NCBI GenBank assembly: GCA_964347035.1
Contig: CAYFXE010000010.1
Span: 10,836 to 74,835 of the forward strand
Source: CAYFXE01 sp964347035
GTDB lineage: Bacteria; Acidobacteriota; Aminicenantia; Aminicenantales; Aminicenantaceae
Direction of reading: 5' to 3'
Length of the DNA stretch: 64,000 bases
The notes under the pieces were generated by a model that worked only from the letters and a program-made list of their open reading frames with translations, made no database searches and was not told the DNA's origin. Shown here piece by piece: positions 53,087 to 61,352 of the stretch. The position numbers and the translations under genes are program-made. The stretch's first letter is position 1. The number at the start of each line of letters is the position of its first letter.

Positions 53087-55311
53087 GCTTCGCCTCCCTT
53101 CTTGGGCCGCTCGATAGTCGGTACTTTGGGCAGCCGTTCATCCGGGGACCACTCGGGTAAATCCAGACCGAAGATATCCTTTATGAATTCCCGGCTGCTA
53201 TCCAGTTTTTCCACAAACCTTTGCACGGTTTCGGCTGGAGATCCGAATCGCTCCTCTATCCATTCCTCGAGCACAAGATAACAATCGCGCAGTGGTAAAC
53301 GTGTTTGACAGACCTCCTCGCACAGACCGCAGTGTAAACACTGTACAGGTGCATGTGCTTCTGATTGGGTCAGTTCTCCGCCGTTCATCATCGCTTCTGC
53401 CATACGCAGCTTTGTCCTGCCGGTAACCAGCTCATCTTCGGTGATATGGTAGGCCGGGCAAACAGAGACACACGAACCGCACCGAGTGCAGCGCTCCGCG
53501 CATTGGTGGAGCAGGCTTTTGCCCTGATTGTCTTCTTTTGTGGGGATATTCCACCGGTCGAGCTGCTCAGGCCTGACGAATCTCGTGATAAGCCCTAATA
53601 CCGGTGCCATAAAATGGGCAACGGCCAGAATCGTGCGGAATACGACCGGGCGCATGAAGAGCGCGGGAAGGCTGAAAAAACGTCCCTTGATTTTAAAAAA
53701 TTTATTGGGGTTCAGAGATTCTCCAGAGTCTATCTCGAGTTTTTTTTCCTTCAGCCTCTCCAATTGCCCCATATCATATTTGCTGCTAACAAAAGGAGTG
53801 TTCCAGATACCAATCCCATATGGATGTCCTCCGCGGCGCACGGCTATCCTGACCAGAAGCTGGATAAACAGGAGGCTTGAAACATAATGAATGGATTTTT
53901 TGTAGTCGCAGCTGAAGGACACGATAACGAGATGCGAATATGATTCGCCATCACGGCATACGATCACTTCGATGAAGGGTTTTACGTTGAAATGCCTTGC
54001 AAGGTTCCGGACTTTGGCAATATATTTGGGTACCTCTGCCCCGGGGACCACAACCTCTGTCCCTAAAAGACCCGGACCGATCCGCTGGGCTTTGAGAGGA
54101 AAATACCGGTCGGACCAAAGATAGCGGGCAGCTGTGTTGTTTTCCAGGATCTTTTTTGTTTTTCCGTTTAACGAAGATATGAATTTTTGCTCGCTTTCCA
54201 ATGTCTCGAAATGAAGAAGGACCGTATCCTGTTCGGTTACTATCGGCATCTCCGTCTTGTTTTGCTCCGAAAAAAGCAAGTTTTCTTTTTTCATGTATTC
54301 ATGATCAAAAAAAACAACATGGGAGGGATGATTGTTGCTTTTAGTGAGCTGTTCGATAAATTCGAGTGCCTGTGGCGAACTATCAAACGTAATCAGGCAT
54401 GGACCGCTGTATTCCGGTTTTGGTCGAACGCGCAGAGTGATTTCGGTAAGGATGCCGAATTGCCCTTCGGTTCCGAAAAGATCCTTTATTGCGTTACTCT
54501 GGGAGTCCAGTTCTTCTATGGTCCCGTCTGGTTTAGCAACCCGGACTCCGAGGACTGATTCGAATACACTTCCATGAGCATAACTGTCCAATCCCATACC
54601 ACCAGTGGAAATCCACCCAGCAACGGTGGAAAAACGGCTGGTCGGTGTTGTTGTCGGGACCAAGCCGTGAGGTTCTAGTTTTGTCGCCATATCTGCCCAA
54701 CGGGCTCCTGGCTGCACACGAACGGTCTGTTCGACAGGATCAACCTCGATGACGGCCATCATCCGTGACATATCCATAACGATCCCGTTCCGAGTGGGAA
54801 CAGCGCCTCCAAAAGCAAATGAGGCCGAACCCCTTGGGAATACCGCTATTTTCCTGGATTTGCAGAATGCTAGGATGTTAGCGATATCTTGTTCATTCTT
54901 TGGCCGGACCACTAGAGACGGTGTTGTCCTGAAGAGAAAAGTTTCCATTAAAGGCGGGACACGAGCCAAATCCTGGCTAAAATTCCTTCTCTCGAAAAAG
55001 TTCGTGGCAACACAGCAGCCCTCACTCAAGAGAGGCTTTAGATCTTGGGCCAGGTAATTAATTTGACGCTTTCGGAGGGGAGTGTCCCGGTCCGTGAGAC
55101 GCTGCCACAGAAGCTTCAATCGATGGTGTGGTGATTGGAAAAGAGTATAGATAAGCAAGCGGCAGGATTCACGGATATTTATAGCTGTGTATTCCTTCGC
55201 CAGCAAACCCGTTACAGCAGGCGATGGCTCGAGACCGAATATCCGGTTTCTCCGGCTCGCTATCTTGCGGGCGCGATTTATCAAGTATTCATTCCAGCTC
55301 ATTTTGATCAA
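53083..55311 (-). CDS. FAD-linked oxidase with two 4Fe-4S clusters (GlcD/LldE-like fusion)
   Basis: 742 residues. The PCMH-type FAD domain (about 125-300) has PRGSASFAFGG (159-169) and VAGWISTGGMGLDSYAHGSV (230-249). An FAD-linked C-terminal oxidase domain follows, then a ferredoxin pair: CAERCTRCGSCVSVC (604-618) and CLHCGLCEEVC (657-667). Relatives oxidise 2-hydroxyacids such as D-lactate, glycolate or 2-hydroxyglutarate. In this operon it would deliver electrons to the glutamate-synthase-like subunits, replacing a GltD-type NADPH reductase (inference). The start is TTG at 55311 with GAGG close by, or ATG at 55302. Confidence 0.82.
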   Translation of the reverse strand: MIKMSWNEYLINRARKIASRRNRIFGLEPSPAVTGLLAKEYTAINIRESCRLLIYTLFQSPHHRLKLLWQRLTDRDTPLRKRQINYLAQDLKPLLSEGCCVATNFFERRNFSQDLARVPPLMETFLFRTTPSLVVRPKNEQDIANILAFCKSRKIAVFPRGSASFAFGGAVPTRNGIVMDMSRMMAVIEVDPVEQTVRVQPGARWADMATKLEPHGLVPTTTPTSRFSTVAGWISTGGMGLDSYAHGSVFESVLGVRVAKPDGTIEELDSQSNAIKDLFGTEGQFGILTEITLRVRPKPEYSGPCLITFDSSPQALEFIEQLTKSNNHPSHVVFFDHEYMKKENLLFSEQNKTEMPIVTEQDTVLLHFETLESEQKFISSLNGKTKKILENNTAARYLWSDRYFPLKAQRIGPGLLGTEVVVPGAEVPKYIAKVRNLARHFNVKPFIEVIVCRDGESYSHLVIVSFSCDYKKSIHYVSSLLFIQLLVRIAVRRGGHPYGIGIWNTPFVSSKYDMGQLERLKEKKLEIDSGESLNPNKFFKIKGRFFSLPALFMRPVVFRTILAVAHFMAPVLGLITRFVRPEQLDRWNIPTKEDNQGKSLLHQCAERCTRCGSCVSVCPAYHITEDELVTGRTKLRMAEAMMNGGELTQSEAHAPVQCLHCGLCEEVCQTRLPLRDCYLVLEEWIEERFGSPAETVQRFVEKLDSSREFIKDIFGLDLPEWSPDERLPKVPTIERPKKGGEA

Positions 55312-55435
55312 ATTTCCTCAATGTTCATCTTAGATCTGGATTTATAGCTAATGTTATATAGATGAAACATAACCAGTCAATCAGATAATCTTTAGGCTTT
55401 GGACAGGTTGGAAAACATAGATGAAAAAAGCGCTC

Positions 55436-55867
55436 TCAGGATTTCTGCTCGATTCTTGACGGATCAGCAAACACTTCATGAACTCTGTAAAACGCTGAAA
55501 TTTTCTGCGAAATATTCGAATAATCCATGGCATGGTATTTACATCCTCTTCGTGAGCAGATTTGGATCTTACCGCCATTTTTTAATTTAAAGAAGGCCAA
55601 TGGTGCATGACACTGTTCACATGAGTCCTTCAACAGAAGAGAAGCATGACACTCGGGACAGAAAAACAGGACAATTTCCTTATTGGGAATATGTGTTTCA
55701 GTTATGATGTTGTAACTGCCATAGATAGAGCTTAAGTAAAGAGAACCACTTCTATTGCCGTGTTGAATCCTGACTCTGACACTCGGATATCCATCGATTT
55801 GAGTGTCTTCATCCATGAGACTCTTCTTACAGTAGGGACATTTGATACTGACTACGAGTTTTTCCAT
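55436..55867 (-). CDS. Zinc-ribbon-rich protein of unknown function
   Basis: 143 residues with four Cys pairs: CPYCKKS (10-16), CPECHAS, CEQCHAP and CSRRGCKYHAMDYSN. This would make two zinc ribbons with a beta-rich stretch between (VRVRIQHGNRSGSLYLSSIY). No membrane segment. It resembles small zinc-ribbon proteins found near metabolic genes, but I do not recognise the exact family. It follows the glutamate-synthase operon in the opposite sense of transcription order (same strand, upstream), with its own AT-rich promoter region. Confidence 0.62.
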   Translation of the reverse strand: MEKLVVSIKCPYCKKSLMDEDTQIDGYPSVRVRIQHGNRSGSLYLSSIYGSYNIITETHIPNKEIVLFFCPECHASLLLKDSCEQCHAPLAFFKLKNGGKIQICSRRGCKYHAMDYSNISQKISAFYRVHEVFADPSRIEQKS

Positions 55868-56285
55868 TCTTTCACCTCTTTTTCTTATTGAGAGTTGAAT
55901 TCTCGATTAGCCTTAATCATCATTTGTATTATATAATTACATAAATATTTCCAAATGTCAAGTAATTTTTTCAAAATAACTACAATTGTAATAATAAATA
56001 TCATATTTTAATACAAATAAAAGTTGTATTATTGAATATTAAGGTATTAAGAGGTGCTTGGTATTAGGGGGTGGGGCCACAGCAATTCTAATTATATCAA
56101 TTATTTATAAGGAAAAAGACAAGTGAAAAGGTAAAAAAAATATCTTGATCCGTCTCCCAATTTTCCAGGCTAATTGTCTGATGGTCTGAATATGTCAAAG
56201 CTAAATTATTGAAAGAAATGTTTGATGATCGAGATTATAAGCCTGTTATTAGCCAATGCCTAACTATTTATGATCCTTCTGAACT
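55868..56285. other. AT-rich intergenic region without a visible gene
   Basis: 418 nt. It holds AT-rich runs and a small palindrome AATACAA-ATAAAAG-TTGTATT near 56011-56031. TTGACA on the minus strand (complement at 55958-55963) could be part of the promoter for the zinc-ribbon gene, but a well-spaced -10 was not certain. No ORF above 60 codons. Confidence 0.6.
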
Positions 56286-56900
56286 TTATTGTTTGCGTGA
56301 TTTGTAATGACCTAGGAATAGAAAAAACCATCCCAGGACCAAGAATATTATTACGTGTATCGGGGTGGTTGGAGCCTCGCCCTCAAGGGCTTTCAAAAAA
56401 GGCTGGCTGGCTATTCCACAGATAAACCAGGCTGCAATGAGCATAAACACGTAGCCGGCCAGTTTAAGATTAGCTGCTGCAAAGGACGTTTCCTTCAATG
56501 CCATACGTTCTTTTGCCCATAACCAAAGTATTCCGATAAAGAACAATAAAATAAGCGTTCCACCGATACCGAACAAAAGAGGCATATGCCCCAGAGATCC
56601 TGCTACCATTCCTGCCAAAACCGCCAGGAATATTCCTATTCCATATTTCAGTACCGTCGACCCTCTTGCGTCTGAATAGAGCAAAATTCCTATTATGGCA
56701 ACTATTGCCGCCAGTGGTACACCGAAAAGCCCCCATATCATTATCCAAGAACCCTGGTATGCCCACATTGTCAAATTTAGCTCATCCATCGTTAGATTTC
56801 TGAAAGCCGAGTCCACAAAAACCGATCCAACCACTCCCCAGAGAATTGCCCAAATAACAGCAGTCCAGAATAAGACCAAGCCAACTTTTTGTTTAGTCAT
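56286..56900 (-). CDS. Multi-pass membrane protein, unknown function
   Basis: 204 residues with about six hydrophobic segments (VGLVLFWTAVIWAILWGVVG; IMIWGLFGVPLAAIVAIIGI; YGIGIFLAVLAGMVAGSLG; FGIGGTLILLFFIGILWLW; LAGYVFMLIAAWFICGIA; IHVIIFLVLGWFFLFLGHY). Polar loops are short and charge-poor, with no catalytic motif. GGAGG lies close to the ATG. Transport or signalling roles are both open. The 399 nt before it (56901-57299) contain no gene that I can see. Confidence 0.62.
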   Translation of the reverse strand: MTKQKVGLVLFWTAVIWAILWGVVGSVFVDSAFRNLTMDELNLTMWAYQGSWIMIWGLFGVPLAAIVAIIGILLYSDARGSTVLKYGIGIFLAVLAGMVAGSLGHMPLLFGIGGTLILLFFIGILWLWAKERMALKETSFAAANLKLAGYVFMLIAAWFICGIASQPFLKALEGEAPTTPIHVIIFLVLGWFFLFLGHYKSRKQ

Positions 56901-57299
56901 TTTCCCTCCTTTCAGATTGATCCATTAATAAAAATCCCCTTCAAATCCAAGATGATTCCTATTTTTTGATTTATTTCTTTATTCACCCGAAGATATGCTT
57001 GAACAAGGCTATCACACTGAAAAAGCCCAGGTCAATAAATGGATTAGGAGAATCTAAAGACAACTTCGTTATCTAAAAAAATGGCGTTAAATGTAATATT
57101 TCACGCAGCTTTCTTATTATCCTTGGAAGAAATAAAAATGTCCCTAAATTATTAATTATTTGCAACTCTGTTCAACAGTTTTTTTTTGTCATTGACCTTG
57201 TCGTTTTTGGTATTTTGACTTTATTTCTGGGTGTCAGGGGTGGAACTTGTGGAGGCGTGAAAAAGAAAAAAAGTGATTCATGGATTCGTAAATCGGGAC
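56901..57299. other. AT-rich intergenic region without a visible gene
   Basis: 399 nt between two minus-strand genes. T-rich tracts occur (e.g. near 57180) but no stem-loop good enough to call a terminator. A promoter for the downstream membrane-protein gene must lie here, yet I cannot point to it. Confidence 0.5.
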
Positions 57300-58382
57300 T
57301 CAATACTTCTTTCGTAAACTTTCATCCATAGGTCGATTGAACCGGATCTGGTTCCGGCGGTTCAATTCCGCCCAGTATTCGTCATCCTGATAGGCTTCCT
57401 GGGAACCGTTCGCGATTTTCCAATCCTTTGATGGTCCTATATAAATTAGGGCATCAACAATGTCCTCTACAAAATAACTCTTATACAGAGTTTTTTTGTT
57501 CGTGGTCATTTCTCCCAATTTTTTGTCGTATTGAGGTGCATACACTCCCGGGAAAAGATATTCTGCACTAATTTTCCCTACCCAATGGCTCCGGGTTTCA
57601 TAGAGTTTTCCTTTTTCAAGGCTGGACAGACAGTCTGTTATACGGAGATCTTCCGGCTTCATAAATTCAATATACTTTACAGAGTCGGGATGTCTGGACT
57701 GGATGCGGTAGGTGATGGGATTTCTTGGGTCCCCTTCAGGACCGACATTCATCCTTGCCAGATGAAGTCCACCGTATATGATCATCACTTTTTTGTTGAG
57801 TTCGAATGCTTGCTCTATCGCCAGTTCGCTCGCATACTGGTTTCTTGGCACTCTGAACTTGCGGAAATCATCCCTGGTTTTAATCTCTTCCCATTTGATA
57901 AGCGGATCCCCTGCGAGGATGCGGATCTTCTTGTCGGGAGAAAGCGAACGATTATTTTCTCTCACTTTTTTTAAAAGCTCATAATAAACAGGGCTGTCCC
58001 AGGGTGCTATTGGAGAGGTGCTCGTGTCACGCCAGACTTTGGCCAATTCTCCAAAATCAACATCCTTTCCTTGAATGAAATCATCCAACACAGTCTGGTA
58101 TCTTTCGGTAGCGAATTCCACAATGATCACATCCACGATATTCTTTATGTTTTTATCAGAGAGAATTTGCCTTATAATCTCATGAGAATCAGCGACCGCA
58201 TGGCTTCCTTCCCCTAAACAGACCATGGGATACTTTCTGAAGACTTGTACGATATACTGAATGGGATCATAAGGATTGTTCTCATCCACAGCAATTGAAT
58301 CTCCACCGGAAGCATGTGGGGCGATGAGAATAAGGGCACAAGTGCATAATGTTAAACCAACGATGGATTTTATATTTATCAT
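57300..58382 (-). CDS. Erythromycin-esterase-like / ChaN-TIKI-fold exported protein
   Basis: 360 residues with a signal peptide (IVGLTLCTCALILIAPHASG). The main motif is CLGEGSHAVADSHEIIRQIL (about 55-74), followed by VIIVEFATERYQ and later KVMIIYGGLHLARM, which match the EreA/TIKI-like fold: a metal-free or metal-binding hydrolase with conserved Glu, His and His. Substrates in this group range from macrolide lactones to heme or peptides. It is the last gene of a cluster that starts with a TetR gene (61019), though intergenic gaps make co-transcription only likely. Macrolide resistance is not implied by sequence alone. Confidence 0.62.
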   Translation of the reverse strand: MINIKSIVGLTLCTCALILIAPHASGGDSIAVDENNPYDPIQYIVQVFRKYPMVCLGEGSHAVADSHEIIRQILSDKNIKNIVDVIIVEFATERYQTVLDDFIQGKDVDFGELAKVWRDTSTSPIAPWDSPVYYELLKKVRENNRSLSPDKKIRILAGDPLIKWEEIKTRDDFRKFRVPRNQYASELAIEQAFELNKKVMIIYGGLHLARMNVGPEGDPRNPITYRIQSRHPDSVKYIEFMKPEDLRITDCLSSLEKGKLYETRSHWVGKISAEYLFPGVYAPQYDKKLGEMTTNKKTLYKSYFVEDIVDALIYIGPSKDWKIANGSQEAYQDDEYWAELNRRNQIRFNRPMDESLRKKY

Positions 58383-58434
58383 TTTGCCTGCGACGCCTTG
58401 ATGACTGACTTTTTTAACCGGGATGTTTTTATCT

Positions 58435-58812
58435 TCATTTCTGCTTTTTCAACTTCTTTGCCAACCATCCTCCAAAAACTGTTACAGTGAAAAATATTAT
58501 GGTATTAATTAAAATAATATATAACATTTCTTCTGCTCTGTGGAAAATCGGTACGGACCAGTGAGATCCAAACGATAATAGAATCCCTACAAAAAACACG
58601 TGTTTTAAATTAAATTCATGATTTTTTCCTATTGACCACCCAGCGAATCCAATAAAAGCGATTCCGCCAAGAGTGAGAAGAGATTGAATACTTGCCGGGA
58701 TATTGGAGGACAAACGCAAAAAAACAATGACCATCGCAATCAGGAATATTATGGCCAAGAATTTCCAGGATACTTTGAAATACTCATTTAAAGGTTTACC
58801 TAATATTTTCAA
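58435..58812 (-). CDS. Small four-helix membrane protein
   Basis: 125 residues if begun at the TTG at 58812, which has AGAGG 5 nt upstream and lies right after the serine-hydrolase stop. The longer frame from 58926 would overlap that gene by 104 nt and is unlikely. Four hydrophobic helices are seen (WKFLAIIFLIAMVIVFLRL; IQSLLTLGGIAFIGFAGWSI; HVFFVGILLSFGSHWSV; MLYIILINTIIFFTVTVFGG). No motif is known to me. It is probably translated by coupling with the hydrolase. Confidence 0.55.
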   Translation of the reverse strand: MKILGKPLNEYFKVSWKFLAIIFLIAMVIVFLRLSSNIPASIQSLLTLGGIAFIGFAGWSIGKNHEFNLKHVFFVGILLSFGSHWSVPIFHRAEEMLYIILINTIIFFTVTVFGGWLAKKLKKQK

Positions 58813-58822
58813 TTTATCCTCT

Positions 58823-60337
58823 TTATTCTTCCTTGACAAGGCTGAAGATGATGTCAGATACGTCCTCCTGTAAAGGTATGGAAAGGTTATCGATAGTACC
58901 GTCAACGCTAAGATGAAAGCGGACATTTATCGTCGGCAGCCAAAATTCAGAGGTAGGCCCCCTGAAAACATCAAAGTGGATGTGTTCCAAAACTGAGGAT
59001 ATTCCTGATTGGAATTTGAGTTTCAATTTATCATTGTCCACCGATACCTCAACACTGCCAAATGCTGGATGCTCGTAGACTCCTGCATAATCTGTCAGTG
59101 GTAAGGAAGGACTAGTGTTAGGTATTGGCTCTTCTCTTGCTTCTCCAGAGGCAGCGTACATTTCTATGATTTCTGCAAATACATTCTTGTAATGCGAGTT
59201 CCAGTCTCGTTCTTCCAGACTAAGAAGGCGATCATAAATATCTCGAACAATGACATAGCCTATGATATTTAAAGAGTTGGAGAGGACAACAACTCCTATT
59301 TTTTCTTTCGGTAGGAAACTGACCACGGCCGAAAAACCATCGATATTGCCGCCGTGTTCGACAAGTGAGTATCCCCGATAGCTGGAAATCCCCCATCCTT
59401 GCCCATACACCGAAGACTGCGCCATCTTTTCATATAGAGGATCCCTAATGACCATATTCGGAAGGTGCGTTTGCGCTAGGCTCGTTTCAGAGACGAGCTG
59501 GCTGTCACCGACTTTTCCAGCATTGATGTGGAGCATTACCCATTCCATCAAGTCTTCGATGCATGAATTTATCGAGCCTGCAGGGCCGAGCGCGTCAAGA
59601 TTTCGAAAGGGAATTTTTACCGGATTACCTGCGAATGTAAAGTATGGCTGCGCAAAGTCGTTGGCCTTCTGTGAGTCGATAACGCTGAAATTGCTGTATG
59701 CCATACCGATAGGTTTGAAAATACGCTCAGCGACAAATTCCTCCCAAGAACCGCCGCTTACATGGCCGACCAATATTCCGGCGACCATATACATTAAATT
59801 ATTGTATTGGAAGATATCTCGGAAACCGGCGTTAGGCTCCAAATAACGAAGGCGGTAATAATATTCATCACGGCTCCTATGTGACAAGATCCAAAGGGAA
59901 TCGTAGCCCGGCATCCCGGTTCGGTGGCAGAGAAGGTCGCGGGGAGTGGTATGAAGAGTCGTGTAATCGTCGTGGAGGCGAAAATCGGGCAAATACTCAA
60001 TCACAGGTGTATCCAGATCGAGCTTACCGTCATCTACAAGCATCCCAACTGCCAAAGCTGTGAATGCCTTGGTACTTGAGCCGATGGCGAACAGGGTTTT
60101 GGAAGTCACAGGAAGCTGTTTTTCCACATCTCTGTAGCCAAAGCCTTTCATGTAAACGACATCACCGTCTTTGACAACTCCCACGGCCATACCTGGTACT
60201 CCCCATTCAGCCCTAACCTTTTCGGTAAACTCTGTGAAGCCTTTTAATGGAATATCTTCTTCTACTTGCGAGAATGCCATCGACATCGGCAACAGAAAGC
60301 AGGCGATTAATACCAAAGATCCAATTGAATAGTTCAT
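58823..60337 (-). CDS. Exported serine beta-lactamase-family hydrolase
   Basis: 504 residues from the ATG at 60337, with GGAGGTG just upstream. Signal peptide (IGSLVLIACFLLPMSMAFSQ), then a class C beta-lactamase/esterase domain: S87-S-T-K90 (IGSSTKAF), Tyr178-Asn-Asn180 (YNN) and VEHGGNIDGF as the HGG motif. About 150 C-terminal residues form a beta domain (DYAGVYEHPAFGSVEVS...) common in DUF3471-type members. It hydrolyses esters, D-peptides or lactams. It is immediately downstream of the TetR gene on the same strand, so its expression is probably controlled by it. Confidence 0.88.
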   Translation of the reverse strand: MNYSIGSLVLIACFLLPMSMAFSQVEEDIPLKGFTEFTEKVRAEWGVPGMAVGVVKDGDVVYMKGFGYRDVEKQLPVTSKTLFAIGSSTKAFTALAVGMLVDDGKLDLDTPVIEYLPDFRLHDDYTTLHTTPRDLLCHRTGMPGYDSLWILSHRSRDEYYYRLRYLEPNAGFRDIFQYNNLMYMVAGILVGHVSGGSWEEFVAERIFKPIGMAYSNFSVIDSQKANDFAQPYFTFAGNPVKIPFRNLDALGPAGSINSCIEDLMEWVMLHINAGKVGDSQLVSETSLAQTHLPNMVIRDPLYEKMAQSSVYGQGWGISSYRGYSLVEHGGNIDGFSAVVSFLPKEKIGVVVLSNSLNIIGYVIVRDIYDRLLSLEERDWNSHYKNVFAEIIEMYAASGEAREEPIPNTSPSLPLTDYAGVYEHPAFGSVEVSVDNDKLKLKFQSGISSVLEHIHFDVFRGPTSEFWLPTINVRFHLSVDGTIDNLSIPLQEDVSDIIFSLVKEE

Positions 60338-60395
60338 ATTTACACCTCCAGATAAATTAAGACAGTTACACACCATCTTTATGGTCATAAAACCT

Positions 60396-61019
60396 TTATA
60401 ACTCTCGTTTCTTCTCTTTTCTTTTCCTGACCGAGAATCGCCCGTTCAGAATGGCCCCGAATACTGAGGAGAACTCATCTATATTGACCCTCAGATTCAT
60501 GAAAATCAGTATATTCAAACCCCAGAACTGAACCATGAGTACCTGGGCTATAGCCTCGCTATCCAGACTGCCATTAATCAGCCCCCTTTCCTGTTCTGAT
60601 TTAACAAATTCGGCGAGTTTGCCGATTGAAGCGTTAATATTCTCCCTTAGGCCCTTTGCAATGTGTGGATTGACGCTAGTCTCGGCAAAGAGTTCAAGAC
60701 TCAATCCAGTGGACCGAATACAGGCTGGATCTTTTGCCATAGAGAAAAACACCTTTGCCACACCCCAAAGTGGGTTATCATCCTCAGCAGCTGAAGCGAT
60801 TATTTCCACGTTCTGCTCCTGAGATACCTGGGCGATCGCCTCTATAATTTTATCCTTGCTGGTGAAGTAGTTATAAACGGCGCCTGGACTGAGCTTGGCA
60901 GCCGGACAGATATCTCTCATTGAGGTCTTTTTGAATCCCTTCTCGATAAAACATTCCGCGGCCGCTTCAATGATTTGTTTTCGCCTAGCTTCGAGATGCT
61001 CTTCGGTTACTTTAGGCAT
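60396..61019 (-). CDS. TetR/AcrR-family repressor
   Basis: 207 residues from the ATG at 61019 (MPKVTEEHLEARRKQIIEAA), with TGGAGGA upstream; earlier in-frame ATG at 61064 is inside the promoter. The N-terminal HTH reads FKKTSMRDICPAAKLSPGAV, then YNYFTSKDKI. The C-terminal ligand domain is about 140 residues and ends in a basic tail. It lies behind a promoter whose palindromic operator fills the spacer, so autorepression is very likely. It probably also controls the serine hydrolase downstream. Confidence 0.9.
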   Translation of the reverse strand: MPKVTEEHLEARRKQIIEAAAECFIEKGFKKTSMRDICPAAKLSPGAVYNYFTSKDKIIEAIAQVSQEQNVEIIASAAEDDNPLWGVAKVFFSMAKDPACIRSTGLSLELFAETSVNPHIAKGLRENINASIGKLAEFVKSEQERGLINGSLDSEAIAQVLMVQFWGLNILIFMNLRVNIDEFSSVFGAILNGRFSVRKRKEKKREL

Positions 61020-61052
61020 ATAATCCTCCAAAAAAAACGAACGTCCGTTTTT

Positions 61053-61081
61053 AATATAGAACAAACGTTCTATATTGTCAA
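61053..61081 (-). promoter_or_regulatory. TetR-gene promoter with operator in the spacer
   Basis: On the minus strand TTGACA (61081-61076), a 17-nt spacer and TATATT (61058-61053). The palindrome ATATAGAAC-AAAC-GTTCTATAT (61054-61075) covers the spacer and most of the -10. A second, imperfect palindrome (AAAACG...CGTTTT, 61033-61051) lies between it and the ATG. The rest of the 333-nt gap to 61352 shows no gene. Confidence 0.85.
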
Positions 61082-61352
61082 GTATTTTTTTTAAATAATT
61101 TTTACGCGAGGTCAGCGAATTAACAACCAGTTACTTTAAAAAAGATGTCTATCTGGGATAAGCTTCTCCGATAAGATGGAATTGAATTGTTACTACTTTG
61201 AAATGAATAGCTCCATTTTACGATCCGTTCCAAGAATTATTTCAGGGAATATTATAGGCCTAAGTAATTGTCTATAATAATGGCGCATAATGTCATATTT
61301 AGCGACATATTTGGCTTATACCTGGAAAATAATGAGTTTTGTTCTTTTGTGG

